Of a DNA stretch of 64,000 nucleotides, positions 56,225 through 64,000 are shown in pieces. Made by a program: the position numbers and the translations under genes. This stretch comes from AP-15 sp963700195 (GTDB lineage Bacteria > Pseudomonadota > Alphaproteobacteria > ATCC43930 > CGMCC-115725): contig CAVOWQ010000003.1 in the NCBI GenBank assembly GCA_963700195.1, forward strand, positions 310,001-374,000, in the 5' to 3' direction. The notes under the pieces were generated by a model. That model searched no databases, was not told the origin of the DNA, and saw only the letters and a program-made list of their open reading frames with translations. Positions within the stretch are counted from its first letter, which is position 1. Each line of letters starts with the position of its first letter.

Positions 56225-57081
56225 GAACCCGCGTCGACGAACTCGCGGGCCCGGGCCTCCTCCTCTATGTCGGATTCATCAACCACGCGGCCTCTCAGCG
56301 GGTGGTGCATCCAATCTTCGATCCAATGGACCAGCTCGAGCCGGCCATCGATGTGCTCGACGAGAGCGGTGCAGCTTTCGACCCAATCCCCGTCATTGCA
56401 ATAAAGCACGCCGTTCATCTCGCGAATCTCGGCGTGATGGATGTGGCCACAGACGACACCGTCGACGCCACGACGGGTCGCCTCGGTGGCTACGGCATCG
56501 GCGAATGATCCGATATACTGCATTGCGTTCTTGACCCGGTGCTTGAGATAGGCAGACAGCGACCAATACTGGTATCCCAGGCGGCGCCGCATGATATTGA
56601 AATAGCGGTTGAGCCAGAGCGCAGCGGTGTAGGCGCCGTCCCCGAGCAGGGCCAGCCAGCGCGCGTGCTTGACGACCGCATCGAACACGTCGCCATGCAG
56701 CACCAACAGCCGCCGTCCATCTGCAGTGATGTGGATGACCTCCTCCGCGACCTCTACGCCGCCGAACTGCAGCAGTGTGTAGTCACGCAGCCATTCATCG
56801 TGATTCCCCGGGACATAAACGACGCGCGTGCCTTTGCGGACCTTGCGCAACACCTTCTGAATGACATCGTTATGGGTTTGCGGCCAATACCATGATCGCT
56901 TCAGGCGCCAGCCGTCGATGATGTCGCCGACCAGATAGATCGTGTCCGCATCGTTGTAACGCAGGAAATCGATCAGGAAATCGGCTTTGCACCCACGGGT
57001 GCCGAGATGAATATCGGAAATCCAAATCGTGCGATACTGGCGGATGCGCGAAATCTGGGGAATCGGGGAGATCTGGTTCAC
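56221..57081 (-). CDS. Metallophosphoesterase, UDP-2,3-diacylglucosamine pyrophosphatase-like
   Basis: About 286 residues from GTG 57081 (GTGA overlap with the methyltransferase stop). Five metal-binding blocks are present: WISDIHLGTRG, YLVGDIIDGWRL, VYVPGNHDEWLR, LVLHGDVFD, GVVCGHIHHAEI. This set matches the LpxH/YbbF-like group that removes UMP or phosphate from lipid A precursors or related lipids. In many alphaproteobacteria the same enzyme neighbours a family 4 glycosyltransferase, as here. True LpxH activity is not proven by sequence alone. Confidence 0.88.
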   Translation of the reverse strand: MNQISPIPQISRIRQYRTIWISDIHLGTRGCKADFLIDFLRYNDADTIYLVGDIIDGWRLKRSWYWPQTHNDVIQKVLRKVRKGTRVVYVPGNHDEWLRDYTLLQFGGVEVAEEVIHITADGRRLLVLHGDVFDAVVKHARWLALLGDGAYTAALWLNRYFNIMRRRLGYQYWSLSAYLKHRVKNAMQYIGSFADAVATEATRRGVDGVVCGHIHHAEIREMNGVLYCNDGDWVESCTALVEHIDGRLELVHWIEDWMHHPLRGRVVDESDIEEEARAREFVDAGS

Positions 57082-57665
57082 GACGGGCCGTTTGCGGCAA
57101 GCGGTTCGGATTTTTGCGAATAGGCCCAGATCTGTGCCGGAAGCAGATTGAGCCAGACCCGGCAAATCTCCCTGCCGGCAATCCCCAGCGGTTCCATTTG
57201 CAAGGGTGAGGAGAACGCGTTGGTCATCTGCAAAAAACGTCCGCCCGGTCCCAACAGCTCGAGACACGGCTTGACGATGGCTCGCTGTGCTTCCAGTGGA
57301 AACCACTTGATCGGGAGGCTGGAGACGACGGCGGCCAGCCGCTCCCCGAGACCGGGGAAATATTCATCGATTCGAGTTGCATCCCCTTCGATCACCCTCA
57401 ATCCGGGGAGTTCGCTCCGCAGCACCGCTGCGAGCCGCGGCTCGCTCTCTACCGCAATGATCCGATCGGGGGGGCAGCCGGCCCGTACGAGCGCGCGCGT
57501 GATGCTCCCGGTTCCGGCGCCCAGTTCGAGCACCGCCCCGGGCCGAGTGAGCTCGACACACCGCGCAAGTGCGTCGGCAAAACGCCGTCCGCTCGGGTTT
57601 GCGGCCGCGATTCGCATCGGCTTTTGCAACCAAAGACCAAAAAACACGGTCGCCCCGGCGGACAC
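57078..57665 (-). CDS. SAM-dependent methyltransferase, PmtA-like
   Basis: 195 residues, class I methyltransferase. SAM motif AVLELGAGTGSITRALVRAG near residue 43, VESEPRLAAVL, VIEGDATRIDEYF and VVSSLPIKWFPLE match the rhizobial phospholipid N-methyltransferase/rRNA-dimethylase-like group (the S-L-P motif after strand 4). Methylation of phosphatidylethanolamine toward phosphatidylcholine is possible. It is the first of three overlapping genes (methyltransferase, phosphoesterase, glycosyltransferase) that look like an envelope lipid operon. Confidence 0.85.
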   Translation of the reverse strand: MSAGATVFFGLWLQKPMRIAAANPSGRRFADALARCVELTRPGAVLELGAGTGSITRALVRAGCPPDRIIAVESEPRLAAVLRSELPGLRVIEGDATRIDEYFPGLGERLAAVVSSLPIKWFPLEAQRAIVKPCLELLGPGGRFLQMTNAFSSPLQMEPLGIAGREICRVWLNLLPAQIWAYSQKSEPLAANGPS

Positions 57666-57808
57666 GTGATCCCCCTACGTAATTGGTCCGACGCCTAGTC
57701 TATCAATTGTATGTTACAGTTTTTCGAGCCCTATATATGGACGACGTTCGCAAAACAGTCATCATCCTCTGGTACTGATCTCAGATCAGGCTAGCGGAGC
57801 GTGCTCTA

Positions 57809-58153
57809 ATGGCAAAGAAAGCGACTCGCCCTGGCGCTCGGAAGAATGTCTTCAAGGCAACATTCACCCGTTTTGCAAACAAGCGCGGCTCACGCCGCCG
57901 GGCGCGCTTCGGCGATTGGCGAAAAATCCTGATGCACCGATTCGCGCCGGGATCCGAAACACCGGATCCAGTCTCGCTCGCCATTTTCGCGATTGATCGG
58001 GTCGGCCCGGCCGCGGTGCGCGCCTGCGCCTCGGGGGTCGAAGTCCGCGTGGCCGCGCCGGACGAAGCGATCGCTGCGGTACTTCGCGCCGCGCTGGCCC
58101 AGACCGCACGACGACGCGCCACGGACCAGCTGATCCGAATCGTCGTTGATTAA
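57809..58153 (+). CDS. Small basic protein of unknown function
   Basis: 114 residues. The N-terminal 45 residues are strongly basic (AKKATRPGARKNVFKATFTR); the rest is a mixed alpha/beta segment (SLAIFAIDRVGPAAVRACAS, LRAALAQTARRRAT). I recognise no domain. The antisense frame is also open (57781-58122), so coding on this strand rests on the more protein-like composition and a reasonable start 28 bases after an in-frame stop. 143 bases upstream hold AT-rich sequence that could be a promoter. Moderate doubt. Confidence 0.4.
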   Translation: MAKKATRPGARKNVFKATFTRFANKRGSRRRARFGDWRKILMHRFAPGSETPDPVSLAIFAIDRVGPAAVRACASGVEVRVAAPDEAIAAVLRAALAQTARRRATDQLIRIVVD

Positions 58154-58264
58154 GTAGGTAGCTCAAGTTCGCCGATTCGAGCTTTTGAGGATCTCGGTAT
58201 CTGAGATCGCTGGAACCGACCCCGGAAGGTCGGCACGACAGCGGGCTCGACGGCGCCGGCGCAG

Positions 58265-58746
58265 CGGTGATTTTGGGAGGTGGTTGGGCGGGCAGCTGCC
58301 GTTTGAGTTTGTTCGGTAACAGGGTGAGCTCAGGTTCGGGCTCGGGATCGCGGCTGAGCAGCAACTCGCGGCCGTCGGTGGTCGGCAGATGCACGCCGAT
58401 CACGGCACGCCGGCAAACTTCTCCAGCACACCGCGCGGTGTCAGCCCAGCGCCAGCGCCTACAGGCGCCGCGCCAGGCTGACGTGCCGGCAAGAGACCAG
58501 AAAAGCGATGAAGAGGCGCGCCGCGACGCGCGCCTCGAGCTGGTGAAAGATCGGCCGGATCGCGAGGTCCCCTTTGAGGTTCTTGAACGCCTCTTCGACC
58601 GCGACCAGCAACAGATAATGGGCCCACAGCTTGGCCGGGTCTTCCTCGACGAGGTTGGTGCGCAGCAGATAGCGGCCTTGGCGAGCGGACTTGCCGCAGC
58701 TTTTTGCGATCGAGGCGACAGCTGAAGGTGGCGCTGTCTGCGGCAA
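58265..58746 (-). pseudogene. IS4/IS1634-type transposase remnant
   Basis: Three fragments in different frames on the minus strand rebuild the C-terminal third of a DDE transposase: GRYLLRTNLVEEDPAKLWAH and VAVEEAFKNLKGDLAIRPIF plus HQLEARVAARLFIAFLVSC (58746 to about 58459), LTPRGVLEKFAGV (about 58440), and GVHLPTTDGRELLLSRDPEP (about 58400 to 58265). The conserved E in VEEAFK is the third acidic residue of DDE transposases. The N-terminal two thirds and the inverted repeats are not found. It is a decayed insertion sequence. Confidence 0.75.
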
Positions 58747-59007
58747 CCTCGATCGCGGCCCGGCGCCAGGCGGTACGGGACTGATCGCGCGCGGTATCCG
58801 AACGACGGGCTGCGGTTAATGCTGCAATTCCAATACGTCGACGTAAACAAGTTGAATCCGGCGGGCGCCGTCCAAATCGGCCGGCGCTTCGAGACACTCT
58901 CGGCGAGGGCCGAGGCCGCTTGGGAGACCACATCTTGCGCTGCAAGCCCGACGGGCGCGGGCAATTCGCCCCTCGGCATAGCCGGCGCCATATCCCACAT
59001 ACCGTTG

Positions 59008-59859
59008 ATGATCTTGACCGCCATTCCCCGAGAGCAGCTCGACGAGGTTCTCGACCGCTTCCTGGCCAAGCTGGAGGACCCGGTCTCGCGCGCGGTGTTT
59101 CGCCGGATCCGCGCGACCTCGGCGGATCGCGCCGTCGGGGCGGCGGCCGAGCGGCATCGGGGAGCAGCACTTTCGCTGGCTCGCAGCCTGGGCATGGCAG
59201 TTCATGCCGACAGGGTCGAGTGCGCGTTCAATTGGGACGGTCGGGCGCTCAATGGCGCGACCGAGGCCTATGTCATCCTGCATGAGGCTGCTCATTTCGT
59301 GCTGGCTTCATCCGAGCGGCGGAGGCTCGTCGATTTTGGGCTCGGGCCCGGCCCGGATACTCGCGACCGCGCTGCGGCCGCGCGCGCCGCGGTACTCTCG
59401 CCGCTGGCGCGCGAGCAGGATGAGGCCGCAGCCTCATTGCTCGGGATCATCTGGGAGGCGGAGCTGGGCCAGCCCGCGCTGGCCTCCTTCCTCGATCAGA
59501 ACTGGCTGGAGGGGCTCGAACGCTCGGCCCACTCCCATTTCGCCGCGGTGCTGGGCAAATTGCAGAGCCGCGATTTGCTCGACCCTACATGGCCCGCCGT
59601 ATCCGATAGAGTGGCGACGCATCGAACCGGCCGAGCCGCCGCAACCAGAACCGCAGAACCGGATCCCCTCGCTGAGACGCGGGGCGAATGCGCGGAGCTG
59701 GCGCTGTCGCGCCCATCCGCGAGACCTGCCAGCATTCGGCGCACTTTCGGAACGCCCGATACCCGATCGCTGAAAGGCGGTTCTCCAGATCTTCCACCTG
59801 AACCTCCGGGCCGACCGTCGGTAAAACACGGGGTCGGCATTCGGGTTCCCAAAGGATAG
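59008..59859 (+). CDS. Putative metal-dependent hydroxylase-like protein (EpmC/YfcM-like)
   Basis: About 283 residues from ATG 59008. The core is EAYVILHEAAHFVLASSERR followed by LVDFGLGPGPDT, then a helical part ending SFLDQNWLEGLERSAHSHFA. HEAAH plus the D-F-G block resembles the elongation factor P hydroxylase family (EpmC), where H-E-x-x-H binds iron; I infer only an iron-type site. After about residue 195 the Arg/Pro-rich tail seems non-homologous. Another frame (to 59773) gives an alternative tail, so a frame change near 59590 is possible. It lies directly beside the transposase remnant. Confidence 0.6.
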   Translation: MILTAIPREQLDEVLDRFLAKLEDPVSRAVFRRIRATSADRAVGAAAERHRGAALSLARSLGMAVHADRVECAFNWDGRALNGATEAYVILHEAAHFVLASSERRRLVDFGLGPGPDTRDRAAAARAAVLSPLAREQDEAAASLLGIIWEAELGQPALASFLDQNWLEGLERSAHSHFAAVLGKLQSRDLLDPTWPAVSDRVATHRTGRAAATRTAEPDPLAETRGECAELALSRPSARPASIRRTFGTPDTRSLKGGSPDLPPEPPGRPSVKHGVGIRVPKG

Positions 59860-59877
59860 AGAGAAAGCGAAGAAGCG

Positions 59878-60621
59878 ATGAACCGGATCGATCTCGGCGG
59901 GCGGGTCGCCATTGTCACCGGTGCGGCGCGCGGCATTGGCCGCGCTATTGCCGAGCGGTTCTCCGCTTCCGCTGCAAAGGTGGCCATCTGGGATGTCGAT
60001 GGCGCGGCAGCAGCGGCCGCCTCGCACGCCCTTGAGCACGCGACCTATGATATCGTCGACGTGACTGACCCGGCCGGCATCGCTCAGGCCCTCGAAGCGA
60101 CCGAGGCTCGCCTCGGTGCGCCGGACATTCTGGTCAACAATGCCGGGATTTCCGGGCCGAACCTCCCGCTCGCCGAGTATCCGCCCGAGGAGTGGCGACG
60201 GGTTGTCGAAATTGACTTGATCGGCGTCTTCAACTGCTGCAGAGCGGTCTTGCCGCTGATGCAGCGGCGTGATTACGGGCGGATCGTCAACATCGCTTCG
60301 ATCGCCGGCAAGGAAGGCAACCCGAACGCGTCGGCCTATTCCGCGGCGAAGGCCGGCGTGATCGGCTTGACGAAATCGCTCGGCAAGGAGCTTGCCGGCA
60401 CCGGGATCCGGGTCAACTGCGTGACCCCGGCCGCCGCCCGAACCGATATCTTTGCGCAGATGACCGAGGCACAGATCGACTACATGCTGTCGAAGATCCC
60501 GATGGGCCGGTTTGTCCGCGTCGAGGAAATCGCCGGCCTCGTCGCTTGGCTCGCCTCGGAAGAATGCTCATTTTCGACAGGCGGCGTCTTCGACATCTCC
60601 GGCGGCCGGGCGACTTACTAG
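59878..60621 (+). CDS. Short-chain dehydrogenase/reductase
   Basis: 247 residues, classical SDR. TGAARGIG at residues 15-22, LVNNAGISGP, NIASIAGKEG (catalytic Ser), YSAAKAGVIGL (Tyr, Lys), VNCVTPAAARTDIF and the terminal FDISGGRATY. Its style resembles FabG-like sugar dehydrogenases such as 2-keto-3-deoxy-L-fuconate/gluconate dehydrogenases; the neighbouring KDPG-type aldolase and aldo/keto reductase support a role in an acid-sugar pathway. It starts with ATG after AGAGAAAG. Confidence 0.92.
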   Translation: MNRIDLGGRVAIVTGAARGIGRAIAERFSASAAKVAIWDVDGAAAAAASHALEHATYDIVDVTDPAGIAQALEATEARLGAPDILVNNAGISGPNLPLAEYPPEEWRRVVEIDLIGVFNCCRAVLPLMQRRDYGRIVNIASIAGKEGNPNASAYSAAKAGVIGLTKSLGKELAGTGIRVNCVTPAAARTDIFAQMTEAQIDYMLSKIPMGRFVRVEEIAGLVAWLASEECSFSTGGVFDISGGRATY

Positions 60622-60659
60622 GATGAAGCGGCGACGGCGGACCAATGTCCGCATCCAAA

Positions 60660-60735
60660 ATTCTGTCACACCGGCGAACACCGGTGCCCATGGCCGAAAT
60701 GGTCCCGGCTTTCGCCCCGGAAAACGAGGAGGGGG
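60660..60735. repeat. Diverged copy of the second palindromic repeat family
   Basis: GTCACACCGGCGAACACCGG on the left and CCGGCTTTCGCCCCGGAAAA on the right enclose CCATGGCC, resembling in plan the arms at 10757-10846 and 16888-16996. It lies between convergent genes (SDR and aldolase). Confidence 0.5.
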
Positions 60736-60774
60736 CGTTGCACTGAATCTCGCCAATGAATCCGAGCGCTAAAG

Positions 60775-61404
60775 TCAGGCGGCGTGCTGCCCGCCGAGAG
60801 CGGCGGCGCGTTCGGCAAGACGGCGCACCGTCGCCCAGTCACCGGCCGCCACAGCCTCCCTGGGCGCCATCCATGACCCGCCGACCATCGGCACATTGGG
60901 CAACGCCAGGTACTCGGCTGCGGAGCGCTCGCCGATGCCACCGGTCGGGCAGAATGCGACCCCCGGAAAGACCGGCGCGAGGGCTTGCAACAATGCGAGC
61001 CCGCCGACCGCCTCCGCCGGGAACAGCTTCAGGAAGCTGATGCCGAGGTCGCGTGCAATCATGATTTCGGAAGGCGTCGCGACGCCGGGAAGATAGGGCA
61101 GCTCGGTCGCCAGCGCGGCAGCCGCCAGTTCCGCGGTCATCCCGGGGCTTACCAGAAACCGCGCCCCCGCCGTGCAGGCCTGCACGACATCGACAGGCCG
61201 TTGCACGGTCCCGGCGCCGACGACGACCTGCGGCACATCTCGGGCGATGGCGGCAATCGCGGCCAGCGCGGCCGGGGTCCGCAGCGTCACCTCGAGCAAC
61301 GGGAGCCCGCCGTCGAGCAGCGCGCGGGCGAGCGGCATCGCATCCGCCTCGCGCTCGATCGTCAGGACCGGGATCACGGCCACACCACGGAACAAGCTAT
61401 GCAC
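60775..61404 (-). CDS. eda: 2-dehydro-3-deoxy-phosphogluconate / 4-hydroxy-2-oxoglutarate aldolase
   Basis: 209 residues, class I aldolase. Catalytic Glu38 in LLEVTLRTPAAL, VGAGTV, SPGMT, LPGVATPSEIM, and the Schiff-base Lys126 in FLKLFPAEAVGG; CPTGGIGERSAAEYL binds the phosphate. It cleaves KDPG to pyruvate and glyceraldehyde-3-phosphate in the Entner-Doudoroff pathway. No edd or gntK gene is beside it. It converges with the SDR gene. Confidence 0.94.
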   Translation of the reverse strand: MHSLFRGVAVIPVLTIEREADAMPLARALLDGGLPLLEVTLRTPAALAAIAAIARDVPQVVVGAGTVQRPVDVVQACTAGARFLVSPGMTAELAAAALATELPYLPGVATPSEIMIARDLGISFLKLFPAEAVGGLALLQALAPVFPGVAFCPTGGIGERSAAEYLALPNVPMVGGSWMAPREAVAAGDWATVRRLAERAAALGGQHAA

Positions 61405-61645
61405 GCCTTTACTCCCTGGCTGCTACGCTGCGGCCTCATTTTACACTCGGATTAGATCGAGTTCAGTCCCGCTCCGACAAGCGCGCGCATCTCGTTGGGT
61501 GGACGCCGGTACTGGCGAGTCAGGCTCGAACTCGGCGATCCGAAGACACTCTCCTCTCCTCGAATCGATCCGATTTCGGCCCCGCGAGATTGACAGCCCA
61601 GGCCCCATAGGGCTTTGATCCGTGCCCGACGAAAGGGAGGAAGCA

Positions 61646-62641
61646 ATGGAAAGACGCACGCTCGGCCGGACCGGCGTCGAGGTGTCGGTACTCGGGTTCG
61701 GATGCGGTGCGGTCGGCGGGCTGATGGTACGCGGCAGCTCGGGCGACCAAGAGCGAGCGGTGGCGCGGGCGATCGAGCTCGGCATCAACTATTTCGACAC
61801 CGCGGCGATGTACGGGAACGGCGAATCCGAGCGCAATCTCGGGCGCGTCATGAAGAGCCTCAGACCCGACATCCGGATCGGTACCAAGGTCCGAATTCCG
61901 GCCGGCGAGCGCACCCGCATTGCGGCGGCGGTGACCGCATCGTTGGAGGCGAGCCTGCAACGGCTTCAGCTCGATCGAGTTGATCTGTTCCAGCTGCACA
62001 ACCACATCACGGCCGAAGGCCGCGACAGCGATCTCACCCCCGGAATTGTGCTTGGCGAAGTCGTGCCGGCATTCGAGCGTTTGCGTGAGCAAGGCAAGAC
62101 CCGCTTCTACGGCATCACCGCAGTAGGCGATACCGCCGCCCTTCACGAGGTGGTGGGCGCCCGCGTCTTCGACAGCGCGCAAGTCAGCTACAATGTGCTC
62201 AACCCGAGTGCCGGAGCGACCGTCGCCCCAGGTTATCCGGCGCATGATTTCGACAATCTGCTGGCGCATACCAAAGGCGCCGACATGGGTGTGATCGCGA
62301 TCCGCGTGCTCGCCGCCGGCGCATTGAGCGGGACCGAGCAACGGCATCCGCTCGGCTCTCCCAGTGTCGAGCCGATCGGCTCGGGTTCTTCGTACCGGAT
62401 CGATGTCGAGCGCGCCCGGCGGCTCGAGCCGCTGGTCCGCGAGGGCTTTGCCGACAGTCTGATCGAACTGGCCGTGCGCTTCGTCATTTCACACGACGCA
62501 GTCTCGACGGCGCTGGTCGGCATTTCGACCCTCGAACATCTGGAGTACGCCGCCGCGGCAGCCAACAAGGGACCGCTCCCCCGCGAGGCGGTCGAGCGTA
62601 TCGCCGCAGCGCAAAACAGTTTTCTCGGCGAGCCTCGATGA
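61646..62641 (+). CDS. Aldo/keto reductase
   Basis: 331 residues. MERRTLGRTGVEVSVLGFGC is the standard start; catalytic Asp/Tyr in NYFDTAAMYGNGESE, Lys in RIGTKVRIPAG and His in LFQLHNH; NADPH loop near GISTLEHLEYAAAA. It follows GGGAGGAAGC at 61646. It overlaps the next gene by 4 bases (ATGA), so a role linked to the ABC uptake system is possible, though the substrate is unknown. Confidence 0.93.
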   Translation: MERRTLGRTGVEVSVLGFGCGAVGGLMVRGSSGDQERAVARAIELGINYFDTAAMYGNGESERNLGRVMKSLRPDIRIGTKVRIPAGERTRIAAAVTASLEASLQRLQLDRVDLFQLHNHITAEGRDSDLTPGIVLGEVVPAFERLREQGKTRFYGITAVGDTAALHEVVGARVFDSAQVSYNVLNPSAGATVAPGYPAHDFDNLLAHTKGADMGVIAIRVLAAGALSGTEQRHPLGSPSVEPIGSGSSYRIDVERARRLEPLVREGFADSLIELAVRFVISHDAVSTALVGISTLEHLEYAAAAANKGPLPREAVERIAAAQNSFLGEPR

Positions 62642-64000
62642 GCAGCGCGACGGTGGCGTCGATAAGCTCATGCGTAAAATGGACAAGGGCAGCCGTTGCG
62701 GCCCTGGCTATCTTTGCGGTTGCGGCGCCGGCGACCGGGGCCGAAACGCCGAAATCGGGCGGCACGTTGACCTATATGATCCCGGCCGATGCCCCGCCGA
62801 GCTTCGACGGCCACCGCGAGACCACGTACGCGACGGTGCATTCGGCGGCGCCCTTCTACAGCACGCTGGTCCGGATCAACCCGGAAAACCCGTCCTCGAC
62901 GACCGACTTCGTCTGCGATCTGTGCACGGCGATACCGCAGCCGACCGATGACGGCAGGATTTACGCCTTTAAGATCCGCGACGGCGTCAAGTTTCACGAT
63001 GGTTCACCGCTGACCGCCGCTGACGTCGCCGCGAGCTGGAACGCGATTATCCATCCGTCTGAAGTCACCACGAGCGCGCGCGAGAGCTATTACATCATGG
63101 TCGACACGGTCGCGGCACCCGATCCGACGACCGTGATATTCCATCTGAAGTTCGCCACCGGCGCCTTTCTGCCGGCGCTCGCCGACCCCTATGCCTGGAT
63201 CTACAAGAAGGAGATCCTCGACAAGGACCCACGCTGGTATGAGAAAAACGTCATGGGCTCGGGTCCCTTCAAGTTCGCCGGATACGAGCTGGGTCAGTCG
63301 ATCAAGGGCGTAAGGAACCCTGATTATTACCACCAGGGGCTGCCCTATCTCGACGGCTTTACCGGAATCTACGCCGCGAAGCAGGCGGTTCGCGTCGAGG
63401 CGATCCGCGGCGACCGGGCGGCGATGGAGTTCCGCGGGTTGCCCCCCGCGGCGCGCGATCAGCTCGTCAAGGAGCTCGGCGACAAGGTCGCGGTGCAAGA
63501 GAGCGACTGGAACTGCGGCAACCTGGTGACGCCCAATCACAAGAAGAAGCCGTTCGACGACGTCCGGGTGCGCCGCGCGCTGCTGCTCGCGGTCGACCAA
63601 TGGCACGGTGCGCCGGCGCTCGCCAAAATCGCCAATGTGCACACAGTGGGCGGCATCGTCTTCCCCGGCTCGCCGTTGGCGGCGACCAAAGAGGAGCTGC
63701 AGCAGATCGCCGGGTTCTGGCCCGACATCGAAAAGTCGCGAGCCGAGGCAAAGCGCCTGCTGAAGGAGGCGGGGGCCGAGGGTCTGACGTTCGAGTTCTT
63801 GAACCGCAATGTCGATCAGCCTTACAAATATGTCGGTACGTGGCTGATCGACGAATGGAGCAAGATCGGGCTGCATGTCACGCAGCGCGTAGTGCCGACC
63901 GGCCCATGGTTCGAGGCGATGCGCAGCGGCAATTTCGATGTCGTCCTCGAAGCCAATTGTGAGGGCGTCGTCAATCCGCTGATGGACACGCAGAAATACC
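62638..64000 (+). CDS. Peptide/nickel-type ABC transporter substrate-binding protein (SBP family 5), partial
   Basis: 454 residues up to the window edge, no stop. The start ATG 62638 overlaps the aldo/keto reductase stop. The signal peptide has a hydrophobic core AAVAALAIFAVAAPATGA, then GGTLTYMIPADAPPSFDGHR and DDGRIYAFKIRDGVKFHDGS, the hallmark of SBP_bac_5 proteins, plus NVMGSGPFKFAGYELGQS and PFDDVRVRRALLLAVDQ. It binds a peptide or other small ligand in the periplasm. The permease and ATPase genes presumably follow beyond the window. Confidence 0.93.
   Translation, partial: MSSATVASISSCVKWTRAAVAALAIFAVAAPATGAETPKSGGTLTYMIPADAPPSFDGHRETTYATVHSAAPFYSTLVRINPENPSSTTDFVCDLCTAIPQPTDDGRIYAFKIRDGVKFHDGSPLTAADVAASWNAIIHPSEVTTSARESYYIMVDTVAAPDPTTVIFHLKFATGAFLPALADPYAWIYKKEILDKDPRWYEKNVMGSGPFKFAGYELGQSIKGVRNPDYYHQGLPYLDGFTGIYAAKQAVRVEAIRGDRAAMEFRGLPPAARDQLVKELGDKVAVQESDWNCGNLVTPNHKKKPFDDVRVRRALLLAVDQWHGAPALAKIANVHTVGGIVFPGSPLAATKEELQQIAGFWPDIEKSRAEAKRLLKEAGAEGLTFEFLNRNVDQPYKYVGTWLIDEWSKIGLHVTQRVVPTGPWFEAMRSGNFDVVLEANCEGVVNPLMDTQKY

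Noticed and set aside
57781..58122. Antisense frame to the small basic protein
   Set aside because: Composition (Ala/Ser/Arg runs) is typical of a shadow frame in GC-rich DNA; the plus-strand frame is the better candidate, though also uncertain.

Overview
The window is GC-rich, densely coded DNA from a chromosome that looks alphaproteobacterial. The nearest flavour is Rhodospirillales or Hyphomicrobiales, judged from gene content only: glnB-glnA, a PmtA-like methyltransferase, liv-type ABC genes, glutaryl-CoA dehydrogenase, bufferin genes and URC uracil-catabolism genes. No rRNA, tRNA or CRISPR array was recognised. Both ends cut genes: nadC on the left and a peptide-type ABC binding protein on the right.

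Layout. 0-2.7 kb: end of nadC, a short-chain dehydrogenase, a formamidase-like protein. 2.7-5.8 kb: an accessory patch with a DUF5681 gene split by a small palindrome, a truncated hypothetical gene, a REP-associated tyrosine transposase (RAYT) with its palindromes, and a Phd/PIN toxin-antitoxin pair. 5.8-14.2 kb: carbohydrate genes (GH63-like glucosidase, glycogen-debranching-like enzyme, MFS carrier) around an FAD disulfide oxidoreductase and a DoxX-like membrane protein. 14.1-17.9 kb: a bufferin precursor gene (bufA1 type) carrying an in-frame amber codon, an adenylate/guanylate cyclase, and bufB (DUF692). 17.9-21.1 kb: aminotransferase, glnB with a sigma-54-like promoter, glnA. 21.3-28.5 kb: lipoprotein, CitE/MaoC acyl-CoA pair, DedA, SAM hydrolase, periplasmic protein, MFS, TerC, radical SAM. 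28.6-31.1 kb: URC1 and URC4-type uracil catabolism. 31.2-35.1 kb: sugar ABC binding protein and permeases, then panC. 35.2-40.2 kb: branched-chain amino-acid (Liv) ABC transporter, with livG and livF joined in one frame through a repeat. 40.3-42.7 kb: glutaryl-CoA dehydrogenase, ArsC-like protein, uronate-dehydrogenase-like protein. 43.3-53 kb: an unbroken exopolysaccharide/exosortase A (XrtA) operon. 53.2-57.7 kb: acyl-CoA synthetase and an envelope-lipid cluster. 57.8-64 kb: small basic protein, transposase remnant, metalloenzyme-like protein, SDR, KDPG aldolase, aldo/keto reductase, ABC binding protein.

Two things stand out across the window. First, between about 6 and 42 kb roughly seventeen otherwise well-conserved genes or gene segments are interrupted by single-base frame changes, whereas the 43-58 kb block is clean. 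Either the left part has a poorer consensus or it is decaying. Second, several palindromic repeat families sit at gene ends and inside genes. One copy frameshifts the DUF5681 gene and another forms the linker of a LivG-LivF fusion.

The most coherent functional unit is the XrtA operon: secretin-like export lipoprotein, chain-length protein, tyrosine kinase, outer-membrane barrel, AAA ATPase, deacetylase, FemAB-like transferase and exosortase fused to EpsI. It should make and export an exopolysaccharide and sort PEP-CTERM proteins, though no PEP-CTERM substrate lies in the window.
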